Shown here one piece after another: positions 34,084-42,865 of a stretch of 64,000 nt of DNA; positions within the stretch are counted from its first letter, which is position 1; each line of letters starts with the position of its first letter. The notes below the pieces were generated by a model. The model was not told where the DNA came from. It was given only the letters and a program-made list of their open reading frames with translations, and searched no databases. Source of the DNA: Pseudomonas kilonensis (GTDB lineage: Bacteria; Pseudomonadota; Gammaproteobacteria; Pseudomonadales; Pseudomonadaceae); contig NZ_LHVH01000022.1 in assembly GCF_001269885.1 (NCBI RefSeq), positions 62,001 to 126,000 on the forward strand, read 5' to 3'. A program made the position numbers and the translations under genes.

Positions 34084-36741
34084 TTATCTTCCAGGCTGCA
34101 AAGCCCTTTTCAGAAACTCCGCCGTCCGGCTTTCCCGGCAGGCTGCGACTTCCTCCGGAGCCCCGCAGGCCACGACGTTACCACCTTGGGAGCCTGCGCC
34201 CGGGCCGATGTCGATGACCCAGTCACTCTGCGCCACGACGCGCATGTCATGTTCCACCACAACCACCGTGTGACCTTCCTCCACCAGGCGATTCAGCTGT
34301 ACCAGCAAGCGATCCACGTCTTGGGGGTGCAGCCCGTTGGTGGGCTCATCCAACACATACAACGTCGCCCCCCGGGCCTTGCGCTGCAGTTCTGTCGCCA
34401 GTTTGATCCGCTGGGCTTCGCCGCCGGACAGTTCCGTGGCCGGTTGGCCCAGGCGCAAGTAGCCCAACCCGATATCCTGCAGCACCTGCAATGAGCGCCT
34501 GGCCGCCGCTTGCTCGGCAAACACCTCAAGAGCCTGGTTTACGGTCAGTTGCAGCACCTGGGAAATGTCCAGGCCTTGCCAGCTCACCGCCAGGGTCTGC
34601 GGGTTGTAGCGCGCGCCGTGGCAGGTGGGGCAGGGGGCGTACACGCTGGGCATGAACAACAATTCCACGCTGACAAAGCCTTCACCTTCGCAGGTCTCGC
34701 AACGGCCCTTGGCGACATTGAAGGAAAACCGTCCGGCATCGAATCCCAGTGCTTGCGCCTGCGCCGTCGCGGCGAACAGTTTGCGCACATGGTCGAACAG
34801 CCCGGTGTAGGTGGCGAGGTTGGAGCGCGGGGTGCGGCCGATGGGCTTCTGGTCCACCTGCACCAGCCGCTTGACCGCGTCGAGCCCGGCGGTAACGCGC
34901 CCGCCGCTGGTTTGCACGGGTTCGTCTTCCAGGCCTTGCTCATCGGGTTCGGCGTTGGGGCTGGCCTGGCCCAGGTGGGCGCCGACCAGATCCAGCAGGG
35001 CCTGGCTGACGAGGCTGGATTTGCCTGAGCCGGAGATGCCGGTCACGGCGGTGAAGCAACCCAAGGGAAAGGCCGCGCTCAGGTTGTCGAGGTTGTTGCG
35101 GGTGATGCCTTCCAGGCGCAGCCAATCGCTGGGCGTCCGAGGGCTGCGTGCCATAACGTGTTCCTCACCAAACAGGTAGCCACGGGTGCGTGATTCCGGC
35201 ACTTGGCCAAGGCCTGCCGGCGGCCCGCTGTAGAGGACTTTCCCGCCTTGTTCGCCGGCGTCCGGGCCGACGTCGATGAGCCAGTCGGCGCGGCGCATGG
35301 TATCGAGGTCGTGTTCGACCACAAACACCGAGTTGCCCGCTGCCTTGAGGCGTTGCAGGGCGCCAAACAGCGCTTCGCTGTCGGCCGGGTGCAGGCCGGC
35401 GGAGGGTTCGTCCAGCACGTAGATCACCCCGAACAACTGGGAATTGAGTTGGGTCGCCAGGCGCAGGCGTTGCAGTTCGCCGGACGAAAGCGTCGGCGTG
35501 CTGCGTTCCAGCGCGAGGTAGCCGAGGCCCAGGTCGATCAGGGTGACGATCCGCTCCAGCAGCTCGGCGGCGATGCGTTGGGCGGCCAGGCGTTTCTCCA
35601 GGGAGAGGTTGGGAGTGTGGCGCGCGTCGGGCCCACCCGCGTGCGGGTTGTCGCCCCTGGCGGCGCGTTGCTCGCGGGCTTCTCGGGTTTGCCGGTGGCT
35701 GAGGACGTCTCCGGTTTCTTCAGCCTGTTCCAGGTAGTCGGGTGCCAGGACGCGCTTGAGCACGTCGGTCAGTTCAAGCAACGGCAGGTGCGACAGTTCG
35801 GCGATGTCCAGACCGGCAAAGGTCACGGTCAACGCCTGGCGTTTGAGGCGCTTGCCTTCGCACACGGGGCAGGGGCTGGCGCGCATGTATTGCGCCACGC
35901 GTTTGCGCATCTGCGCGCTTTGCGAGTGCATGAACGTGTGCAGCAGGTAGCGCCGGGCGCCGCTGAACGTGCCCTGGTAACTGGGTTCGAGCTTGCGCTT
36001 GAGGGCGGCGCGGGTCTGGGCTGGGGTGAGCCCGGCGTATACGGGAACGGTAGGGGTTTGTTCGGTGAAGAGAATCCAGTCCCGCTGCTTCTTCGGCAGG
36101 TCGCGCCAGGGGATATCGACGTCATAGCCCAGGGTCACCAGGATGTCCCGCAGGTTCTGGCCCTGCCAAGCCATGGGCCAGGCGGCCACGGCGCGCTCGC
36201 GGATGGTCAGCGACGGGTCCGGCACCATGGACGCTTCGGTCACCTCATAGACCCGGCCCAGGCCATGGCATTCCTGGCAGGCACCCTGTGGCGTGTTGGG
36301 CGAGAAGTCTTCGGCGTAGAGCATCGGTTGGTCGGCCGGGTAGCTGCCGGCGCGGGAGTAGAGCATGCGAATCAGGCTCGACAGGGTGGTGACGCTGCCC
36401 ACCGATGAGCGTGCGCTGGGTGTGCCGCGCTGTTGCTGCAAGGCGACTGCCGGCGGCAGTCCCTCGATGCTGTCCACGTCCGGCACGCCGACCTGGTCGA
36501 TCAGGCGACGCGCGTAGGGTGCGACGGACTCGAAGTAGCGACGCTGGGCTTCGGCGTAAAGCGTGGAGAAGGCCAGCGACGATTTGCCGGACCCCGACAC
36601 GCCGGTAAACACCACCAGGGCATCGCGAGGGATGTCCACGTCGACGTTCTTGAGGTTGTGTTCGCGGGCACCACGCACCCGCACGAAGCCGGTGCCTTGC
36701 GGCAGGTCGGCGGTTGAAGCAGGGGCGGAGCGTGGGGGCAT
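34084..36741 (-). CDS. UvrA-like excinuclease ABC protein (UvrA2 type)
   Basis: An 885-residue tandem ABC ATPase related to the damage-recognition subunit of nucleotide excision repair. The first half has Walker A FTGVSGSGKSSLAFSTL and signature LSSGELQRLRLATQL; the second has TGISGSGKSSLVSQ and LSGGEAQRIKLATEL. Zinc-ligand pairs are CQECHGLG in the first half and CETCEGEGF...CPTCHGARY in the second. It is shorter than canonical UvrA (about 940 residues), consistent with the UvrA2 group that lacks the UvrB-binding domain. That group has been tied to DNA damage or antibiotic tolerance. The start at 36741 has AAGGAA upstream and begins MPPRSAPAS; an earlier in-frame start has no comparable support. 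Confidence 0.85.
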   Translation of the reverse strand: MPPRSAPASTADLPQGTGFVRVRGAREHNLKNVDVDIPRDALVVFTGVSGSGKSSLAFSTLYAEAQRRYFESVAPYARRLIDQVGVPDVDSIEGLPPAVALQQQRGTPSARSSVGSVTTLSSLIRMLYSRAGSYPADQPMLYAEDFSPNTPQGACQECHGLGRVYEVTEASMVPDPSLTIRERAVAAWPMAWQGQNLRDILVTLGYDVDIPWRDLPKKQRDWILFTEQTPTVPVYAGLTPAQTRAALKRKLEPSYQGTFSGARRYLLHTFMHSQSAQMRKRVAQYMRASPCPVCEGKRLKRQALTVTFAGLDIAELSHLPLLELTDVLKRVLAPDYLEQAEETGDVLSHRQTREAREQRAARGDNPHAGGPDARHTPNLSLEKRLAAQRIAAELLERIVTLIDLGLGYLALERSTPTLSSGELQRLRLATQLNSQLFGVIYVLDEPSAGLHPADSEALFGALQRLKAAGNSVFVVEHDLDTMRRADWLIDVGPDAGEQGGKVLYSGPPAGLGQVPESRTRGYLFGEEHVMARSPRTPSDWLRLEGITRNNLDNLSAAFPLGCFTAVTGISGSGKSSLVSQALLDLVGAHLGQASPNAEPDEQGLEDEPVQTSGGRVTAGLDAVKRLVQVDQKPIGRTPRSNLATYTGLFDHVRKLFAATAQAQALGFDAGRFSFNVAKGRCETCEGEGFVSVELLFMPSVYAPCPTCHGARYNPQTLAVSWQGLDISQVLQLTVNQALEVFAEQAAARRSLQVLQDIGLGYLRLGQPATELSGGEAQRIKLATELQRKARGATLYVLDEPTNGLHPQDVDRLLVQLNRLVEEGHTVVVVEHDMRVVAQSDWVIDIGPGAGSQGGNVVACGAPEEVAACRESRTAEFLKRALQPGR

Positions 36742-36936
36742 CGGGCATTCCTTGTGGACGTTGGTGCAACGCTTCAGGGCGTTATGGCGCTGCATTATGG
36801 CGATGGCAGAGTGGACTGGATCACAGCGCTGACAATTATGCGACCGGGTTCAACCGTTCGCGTGCGATAAAAATTTACTCCGGGCGCAAGAGATGAGAAA
36901 AGCTCTGCAGATTTTTCCCATGGATACGGACGCCTC

Positions 36937-38415
36937 ATGCCTCGATCGAAGTTGTTCTCCACACTGTTTGTCGCGCTGCTGGCCGGTGCCGCGCTCTGGT
37001 ACATCTGGATGATTGCCAGCGCCAAACTGGAGTTGGGCGGCGACAGTCCTGACCAGCGACAAGTCGGTGAAGTGAAGGACACCGAGTTGCGAGCGATGTC
37101 CTCGTATTGCACGGGCGTGACGGTGACGCCACAGGGAACCTGGCTGGTGGCGCGCCTGGAGAGGGAGGCCCGAGAGCTCGAACCGTCCGCTGACGTGTTG
37201 GACCTGGATGCGCTGGTCTATGGCCAGCCGAAGCAGCCCAATGAAGCGGAAGAGTCTGGAACCTTTGCCGGTTTGTTTTCTCGCGCTGACAAGGAAACCA
37301 CCTTCATTTCCCGCCTGGACGCCCAAGGTCAATTTCAGCTCGTGGCACATGTCAGCGGCAGCGCTTGTATGGTAGCCAGCCCCGACGGCACCCGTGTGTT
37401 CCTGCTCACGGGCCTTCGTCGGCCTGAAACGGCGAATACCCAGGACCCCGATCAGACCGTGGTCTTTCGCACTGATGATCAAGGCCAGCGCTGGACCTGG
37501 TTGACCAAGGGTTGGTTTCCCCAGGCCGAATCGTTGGCCTGGAGCCTGGCTCCTTATTTCCACGGCTCGAATGAAGTCTGGGCCGTGGGCACGCCGGACG
37601 CGGTGGATGAAGACAGCGAAGAAGAGAAGCCGACAGCCGTTTCCACCGGCGTCTTCTACTCGGCTGATCGGGGGGCGAACAGCGCGCCGATAATGGCGCC
37701 CGAGTCGCTGCTGGTGCCCGCCAAATACGCCCACGGCAAACGCCCTGACATCACTGACTGGGGCACAAACGCAGGCGAACAGGGGGAAATCCAGACCAAT
37801 GTCCTGCAACTGGATGCACAGACGGCCTTTATCTGGGTGTCCCAACGCTTCTGGGGCGTCCATCCGGATGGCGTCAGCGACAATATCGCGATCAACGTCA
37901 CCACACGGGCCCGGTTGCAAGCCAAGGCCGGACGGTGGCAGGTGGTCGACGTACAGCGTGACGACAACCTGTTTGTGAGCAAGCTGGTACAGAACGACGC
38001 CGGGCGGGTGATTGGGCTGATTGACCAGGGTGACCGCGGGCAAGATGTTGTCGCCGAACTGGACACCGCCGCCCTGACCTGGACGACCATGGGTGACCTG
38101 CCCAGTGTGTTCGCCCCCCTGGCATCGCAGACCCAGGTACGTGGCGACAATCTCTGGCTGGGCCAGAACACCCTGCTGATCAACACGACCAGCGACCACC
38201 ATCCACCGCGCTGGCTCTACTGGTGGTCGGACGCGAACATCTCCGCCGATGGGGTGTTCTATTCCAAGGATTGGGGCCGCTCCTGGCAGCGCCTCGCCAT
38301 CGACGGTTACCTGGGCATTCTCGGCTTTCAACCGACGCAGGACCGGGTGTTCTGGGCCAACGGCAATTGGTACGACAACAATGACGGTCGCATCTATGCC
38401 TATGGGTTGCGCTGA
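36937..38415 (+). CDS. Membrane-anchored protein with Asp-box repeats, unknown function
   Basis: A 492-residue protein with one N-terminal membrane segment (about residues 6-26), so most of it is probably periplasmic. The remainder looks like a beta-propeller. Asp-box-type motifs (S/T-x-D-x-G-x-x-W) are seen in FRTDDQGQRWTW, FYSADRGANS (degenerate) and FYSKDWGRSWQRL. Such boxes occur in sialidase-like and photosystem-assembly-like propellers and do not define an activity. No catalytic set is evident. It stands alone between the UvrA-like gene and nosR, with a repeat after it. I do not recognise the gene. Confidence 0.7.
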   Translation: MPRSKLFSTLFVALLAGAALWYIWMIASAKLELGGDSPDQRQVGEVKDTELRAMSSYCTGVTVTPQGTWLVARLEREARELEPSADVLDLDALVYGQPKQPNEAEESGTFAGLFSRADKETTFISRLDAQGQFQLVAHVSGSACMVASPDGTRVFLLTGLRRPETANTQDPDQTVVFRTDDQGQRWTWLTKGWFPQAESLAWSLAPYFHGSNEVWAVGTPDAVDEDSEEEKPTAVSTGVFYSADRGANSAPIMAPESLLVPAKYAHGKRPDITDWGTNAGEQGEIQTNVLQLDAQTAFIWVSQRFWGVHPDGVSDNIAINVTTRARLQAKAGRWQVVDVQRDDNLFVSKLVQNDAGRVIGLIDQGDRGQDVVAELDTAALTWTTMGDLPSVFAPLASQTQVRGDNLWLGQNTLLINTTSDHHPPRWLYWWSDANISADGVFYSKDWGRSWQRLAIDGYLGILGFQPTQDRVFWANGNWYDNNDGRIYAYGLR

Positions 38416-38454
38416 GGATTGGACCGCGCGCTGTTATTTGAACTGACACCAACT

Positions 38455-38587
38455 TGTGGCGAGGGGATTTATCCCCGCTGGGGTGCGAAGCACCCCCAAT
38501 GAAGCTGATCAGAATCAACCTGACACACCACAGGGACAGGCTTTGGGGCTGCTTCGCACCCCAGCGGGGATAAATCCCCTCGCCACA
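38455..38587. repeat. Palindromic repeat (TGTGGCGAGGGGATTTATCC family)
   Basis: TGTGGCGAGGGGATTTATCC and its complement form the ends. The inner arms GGGGTGCGAAGCACCCC and GGGGCTGCTTCGCACCCC also pair. It lies in the 283-base gap between the Asp-box gene and nosR and may insulate nosR from read-through. Confidence 0.9.
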
Positions 38588-38620
38588 GTTTTTGGGGGGC
38601 GGGTTTAAGTTTTTTCCAAG

Positions 38621-38634
38621 TTGATTTCAATCAA
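38621..38634. promoter_or_regulatory. ANR/DNR (FNR-type) box of nosR
   Basis: TTGATTTCAATCAA is a perfect TTGAT-N4-ATCAA site centred 71 bases upstream of the nosR start. It predicts control of the nos operon by the denitrification regulator DNR and/or ANR. Confidence 0.88.
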
Positions 38635-38698
38635 GGGCCGAAGAAGGGGCCGGCCCCTACCATGATCGCCAAGATCCTGTCTTTAAGCCCTGGCGTCC

Positions 38699-40867
38699 AT
38701 GACCCGTTCCTCTGCGATGTTGTACCCATCCCGCTCCTGGCTCCCCGGGCTGTTCGTTCTACTGCTGCTCTTCGCCGGAATTGTCAAGGCCAAGGACTAC
38801 GGTGACATCCAACAACAGCGCATCCACCACGTACTGAGCCAGACCGACGCGATCTCCGAGCCCGATGGGCCCTTCAAGGTTCGCAAATTGTCTGCTGCTG
38901 GCAAGGTCCTGGGCTATGTGTTCCAGAGCCTGGATGTGGTGGACATTCCCGCCTATTCCGGCAAGCCGATCAACGTCCAGGTCATTCTCGATCCGGCGGG
39001 GGTGATCCTCGATGCCTACGTGCTCGAACACCACGAGCCGATTCTGCTGATCGGCATCGCCGAAGAAAAACTCCACGCGTTCAGTGCGCGCTACAGCGGC
39101 ATCAAGGTCAATCAGCGGGTGGTGGTGGGGCATTCCAGCGACCCGAATGCCGTGACCGTGGATGCCATCGCCGGGGCTACCGTGACGGCGATGGTGGTCA
39201 ACGAGGTCATCATGCGTGCCGCCCACGATGTCGCGGTGTCCCTGGGCCTGGTCAAGGGCGATGCGGGGTTGGCCGTGGCGCCGGCGCGTGTGCGTGAGGA
39301 CATCTACGAGCGCGCCGACTGGAAGACCCTGACTGGCAACGGCGCTGTACGGCGCCTGCTCCTGACCCGCGGCCAGGTCGATGCGTCCTTCAAGGGCACC
39401 GAAGCCGAACAGGTCGAGACCGCCAGCGGCGAGCAGGTGAATGACACCTTCATCGACCTCTATGCCACCCACCTCAATCCACCCACCATCGGCCGCAACC
39501 TGCTGGGCGAGGCGCAATACCGCACACTGATGGCCGAGCTCAAGCCGGGCGAGCAGGCCATCGCGGTGATGGGCAGCGGTCGTTATTCCTTCAAGGGCTC
39601 GGGATACGTGCGTGGCGGCATCTTCGACCGGGTGCAGCTGCGTCAGTCCGGCGACACCATCAGCTTTCGCGACTTGGATTTTCAGCGCCTGAATGACGTG
39701 GCCCTCGATGACATGCCGGACTTCGATGAAATGGCGATTTTCATCATCCGCGCCTCCCACCGTTTCGACCCTGGCTCACCCTGGAACCTGGAGCTGCTGG
39801 TGCGTCGTCAGACCGGACCGGTCAGCGGCACCTTCAGCAGCTTCGAGCTGGCCTATCAGTTGCCGGAGCCCTACCTGGAGCGGCCATTGCCCACCGCCGA
39901 GCAACTGGCGGCCGCCGAAGAAGCCAGCCGGCCGATGTGGCTGACGCTCTGGTATCAGAAAAGTGTCGAAATCAGTGTGCTTGGGGCCGCGTTGCTGGTG
40001 CTGACGGCGATCCTGTTTTTCCAGGATTCACTGGCCCGGCGGCCGACGCTGTTGCATTGGCTGCGCCGCGGTTACCTGGTCTTCACCGTGGTTTTTCTCG
40101 GCGGCTACGCCTTGGCCCAGTTGTCGGTGGTCAACGTGCTGACCTTCGTCCACGCCTTGTTCGAAGGCTTTCGCTGGGAGCTGTTCCTCACCGATCCGCT
40201 GATCTTCATTCTCTGGGTGTTCACCGCCGCCAGCATCCTGCTGTGGGGACGTGGGGTGTTCTGCGGCTGGCTGTGTCCGTTCGGCGCGTTGCAGGAGTTG
40301 ATCAACGAACTGGCGCGCAAGCTCAAGGTGCCCCAATACGAGTTGCCGTTCGCCGTGCATGAGCGGCTGTGGGCGATCAAGTACATCATTTTGCTGGTGC
40401 TGTTCGGCGTCTCGCTGGAGTCGATGGCCAGCGCCGAACGGCTGGCCGAAGTGGAACCCTTCAAGACCGCCATCACCCTCAGGTTCGACCGCCAGTGGTG
40501 GTTCGTGGCGTACGCCGTGGGCCTGCTGGTGATCAACCTGTTTACCCGCAAGGTCTATTGCCGCTACGTCTGCCCGCTGGGCGCGGCCCTGGCGATGCCG
40601 ACCCGGCTGCGGCTGTTCGACTGGCTCAAGCGCCGCAAGGAGTGTGGCAACCCCTGCCAACTGTGCGCCAAGGAATGCGAGATCCAGGCGATTCATCCCG
40701 ATGGCCGGATCAATGCCAACGAATGCCATTACTGCCTCGACTGCCAGATGACCTGGCACAACGAAAACAAATGCCCGCCGCTGATCAACAAGCGCAAGAA
40801 GCGCGGCAAGGCGACCGCGACCGATCCGCAACTGATTCCCGTGGTGCAGGTGAACCCGGCGCCTTGA
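38699..40867 (+). CDS. nosR: Nitrous oxide reductase expression/electron-transfer protein NosR
   Basis: A 722-residue membrane flavo-iron-sulfur protein that supports NosZ maturation and electron supply. After an N-terminal membrane segment comes a periplasmic FMN-binding domain with the flavinylation motif DAIAGATVTAM (residues 155-165). A block of membrane helices follows (about residues 415-640). Two C-x3-CP motifs (VFCGWLCPFGA and VYCRYVCPLGA) lie near residues 520 and 620. The C-terminal cytoplasmic part has two 4Fe-4S sites (CGNPCQLCAKEC and CHYCLDC). The start at 38699 could alternatively be the ATG at 38717. First gene of nosRZDFYL. Confidence 0.95.
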   Translation: MTRSSAMLYPSRSWLPGLFVLLLLFAGIVKAKDYGDIQQQRIHHVLSQTDAISEPDGPFKVRKLSAAGKVLGYVFQSLDVVDIPAYSGKPINVQVILDPAGVILDAYVLEHHEPILLIGIAEEKLHAFSARYSGIKVNQRVVVGHSSDPNAVTVDAIAGATVTAMVVNEVIMRAAHDVAVSLGLVKGDAGLAVAPARVREDIYERADWKTLTGNGAVRRLLLTRGQVDASFKGTEAEQVETASGEQVNDTFIDLYATHLNPPTIGRNLLGEAQYRTLMAELKPGEQAIAVMGSGRYSFKGSGYVRGGIFDRVQLRQSGDTISFRDLDFQRLNDVALDDMPDFDEMAIFIIRASHRFDPGSPWNLELLVRRQTGPVSGTFSSFELAYQLPEPYLERPLPTAEQLAAAEEASRPMWLTLWYQKSVEISVLGAALLVLTAILFFQDSLARRPTLLHWLRRGYLVFTVVFLGGYALAQLSVVNVLTFVHALFEGFRWELFLTDPLIFILWVFTAASILLWGRGVFCGWLCPFGALQELINELARKLKVPQYELPFAVHERLWAIKYIILLVLFGVSLESMASAERLAEVEPFKTAITLRFDRQWWFVAYAVGLLVINLFTRKVYCRYVCPLGAALAMPTRLRLFDWLKRRKECGNPCQLCAKECEIQAIHPDGRINANECHYCLDCQMTWHNENKCPPLINKRKKRGKATATDPQLIPVVQVNPAP

Positions 40868-40920
40868 GGCACCCCAATGGCCTGTCCCTTGACCGTTTCA
40901 TTCTTCATGGAGCACACAGC

Positions 40921-42840
40921 ATGAGCGACAAAAAAAACCAAACCCCGGGCTCGGTGGAAGAACCCAGGGGTGTCAGCCGGCGCAGTTTTCTCGGCACTGG
41001 CGCGGTAACCGGTGCGGTACTGGCCGGCGCGACGGCGCTGGGGGCCGGGACGTTCACCCGTGAGTCCTGGGCGGCGGCGGCCAAGGAGGCCAAGTCCAAG
41101 GTGCACGTCGGGCCTGGGGAGCTGGACGAATACTACGGTTTCTGGAGCGGCGGCCACCAGGGCGAGGTGCGGGTGCTGGGGGTGCCATCGATGCGTGAGC
41201 TGATGCGCATCCCGGTGTTCAACGTCGACTCGGCCACCGGTTGGGGCCTGACCAACGAAAGCAAGCGCATCCTGGGCGACAGCGCCAAGTACCAGAACGG
41301 CGATTGCCACCACCCGCACATCTCCATGACCGACGGCAAGTACGACGGCAAATACCTGTTCATCAACGACAAGGCCAACTCTCGGGTCGCGCGCATTCGC
41401 CTGGACATCATGAAGTGCGACAAGATCCTCACCGTGCCCAACGTGCAAGCCATCCACGGCCTGCGCCTGCAAAAGGTGCCGTACACCAAGTACGTGTTCG
41501 CCAACGCTGAGTTCGTGATCCCGCACCCCAACGACGGCCATACCTTCGACCTGCAGGACAAAAACAGCTTCACGATGTTCAACGCCATCGATGCCGAGAA
41601 AATGGAAATGGCGTTCCAGGTGATCGTCGACGGCAACCTGGACAACTCCGACGCTGACTACACCGGCAAATACGCTGCCAGCACCTGCTACAACTCCGAG
41701 AAGGCCTACGACCTGGGCGGCATGATGCGCAACGAGCGCGACTGGGTGGTGGTGTTCAACATCCCGCGGATCGAGGCGGCGATCAAGGCCGGCAAGTTCA
41801 TCAACCTGGACGGCTCCAAGGTGCCGGTGGTCGATGGCCGCAAGACCGATGGCAAGGACTCCGAATTCACCCGCTACATTCCCGTGCCGAAGAACCCCCA
41901 CGGGCTCAATACCTCGTCGGACGGCAAATACTTCATCGCCAATGGCAAGCTGTCGCCCACGGTCTCGATGATCGCCATCGACCGCCTGGACGATTTGTTC
42001 GCCGACCGCTTCAAGGACCCCCGCGAAGTGATCGTCGCCGAGCCGGAACTGGGGCTCGGGCCGCTGCACACCACGTTCGACGGGCGCGGCAATGCCTACA
42101 CCACCTTGTTCATCGACAGCCAGGTGGTGAAGTGGAACATGGACGAGGCCATCCGTGCCTACAAGGGCGAGAAGGTCAACTACATCAAGCAGAAGCTCGA
42201 CGTCCAGTACCAGCCTGGCCACAACCATGCGTCTCTCACCGAAACCAGCGAGGCGGACGGCAAGTGGCTGGTGGTGTTGTGCAAATTCTCCAAGGACCGC
42301 TTCCTGCCCACCGGCCCATTGCACCCGGAGAACGATCAGTTGATCGACATTTCCGGTGAAGAAATGAAGCTGGTGCACGACGGCCCGGCGTTCGCCGAAC
42401 CGCACGACTGCATTCTCGCCCGGCGTGACCAGATCAAGACCCAGAAAATCTGGAGCCGCAACGATCCGTTCTTCGCCGGCACCGTGGAGCTGGCGAAGAA
42501 GGACGGCATCAACCTGGAAACCGACAACAAGGTCATCCGCGACGGCAACAAGGTGCGGGTGTACATGACCTCGATGGCGCCGGCCTACGGCCTGACGGAG
42601 TTCACCGTCAAGCAAGGCAACGAGGTGACGGTGACCATCACCAACATCGACCAGATCGAAGACGTGTCCCACGGCTTTGTCATGACCAACCACGGCGCGA
42701 GCATGGAGATCAGCCCGCAACAGACCTCATCGATCACTTTCACCGCCGACAAGGCCGGTTTGCACTGGTACTACTGCAGCTGGTTCTGCCACGCCCTGCA
42801 CATGGAAATGGTCGGGCGCATGCTGGTTGAAAAGGCCTGA
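40921..42840 (+). CDS. nosZ: Nitrous oxide reductase NosZ
   Basis: A 639-residue periplasmic multicopper enzyme reducing N2O to N2. A Tat signal is present (SRRSFLG, residues 19-25), marking this as the classical clade I type. The CuZ propeller ligands begin with DCHHPH (H130, H131). The C-terminal cupredoxin domain carries the CuA ligands C619, W621, C623, H627 and M630 in YYCSWFCHALHMEM. The ATG at 40921 follows GGAG. Length and ligand spacing fit the P. stutzeri enzyme. Co-transcribed with nosR (53-base gap). Confidence 0.97.
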   Translation: MSDKKNQTPGSVEEPRGVSRRSFLGTGAVTGAVLAGATALGAGTFTRESWAAAAKEAKSKVHVGPGELDEYYGFWSGGHQGEVRVLGVPSMRELMRIPVFNVDSATGWGLTNESKRILGDSAKYQNGDCHHPHISMTDGKYDGKYLFINDKANSRVARIRLDIMKCDKILTVPNVQAIHGLRLQKVPYTKYVFANAEFVIPHPNDGHTFDLQDKNSFTMFNAIDAEKMEMAFQVIVDGNLDNSDADYTGKYAASTCYNSEKAYDLGGMMRNERDWVVVFNIPRIEAAIKAGKFINLDGSKVPVVDGRKTDGKDSEFTRYIPVPKNPHGLNTSSDGKYFIANGKLSPTVSMIAIDRLDDLFADRFKDPREVIVAEPELGLGPLHTTFDGRGNAYTTLFIDSQVVKWNMDEAIRAYKGEKVNYIKQKLDVQYQPGHNHASLTETSEADGKWLVVLCKFSKDRFLPTGPLHPENDQLIDISGEEMKLVHDGPAFAEPHDCILARRDQIKTQKIWSRNDPFFAGTVELAKKDGINLETDNKVIRDGNKVRVYMTSMAPAYGLTEFTVKQGNEVTVTITNIDQIEDVSHGFVMTNHGASMEISPQQTSSITFTADKAGLHWYYCSWFCHALHMEMVGRMLVEKA

Positions 42841-42865
42841 GTCATTCACGAGGGAGACAGGCGCA

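Noticed and set aside
36742..36795. Longer start for the UvrA-like protein
   Set aside because: The 18 extra residues have no family similarity and the ATG at 36741 has AAGGAA at good distance.
40729..42720. 663-codon minus-strand frame
   Set aside because: Antisense to nosZ, whose copper ligands are all identifiable on the plus strand.
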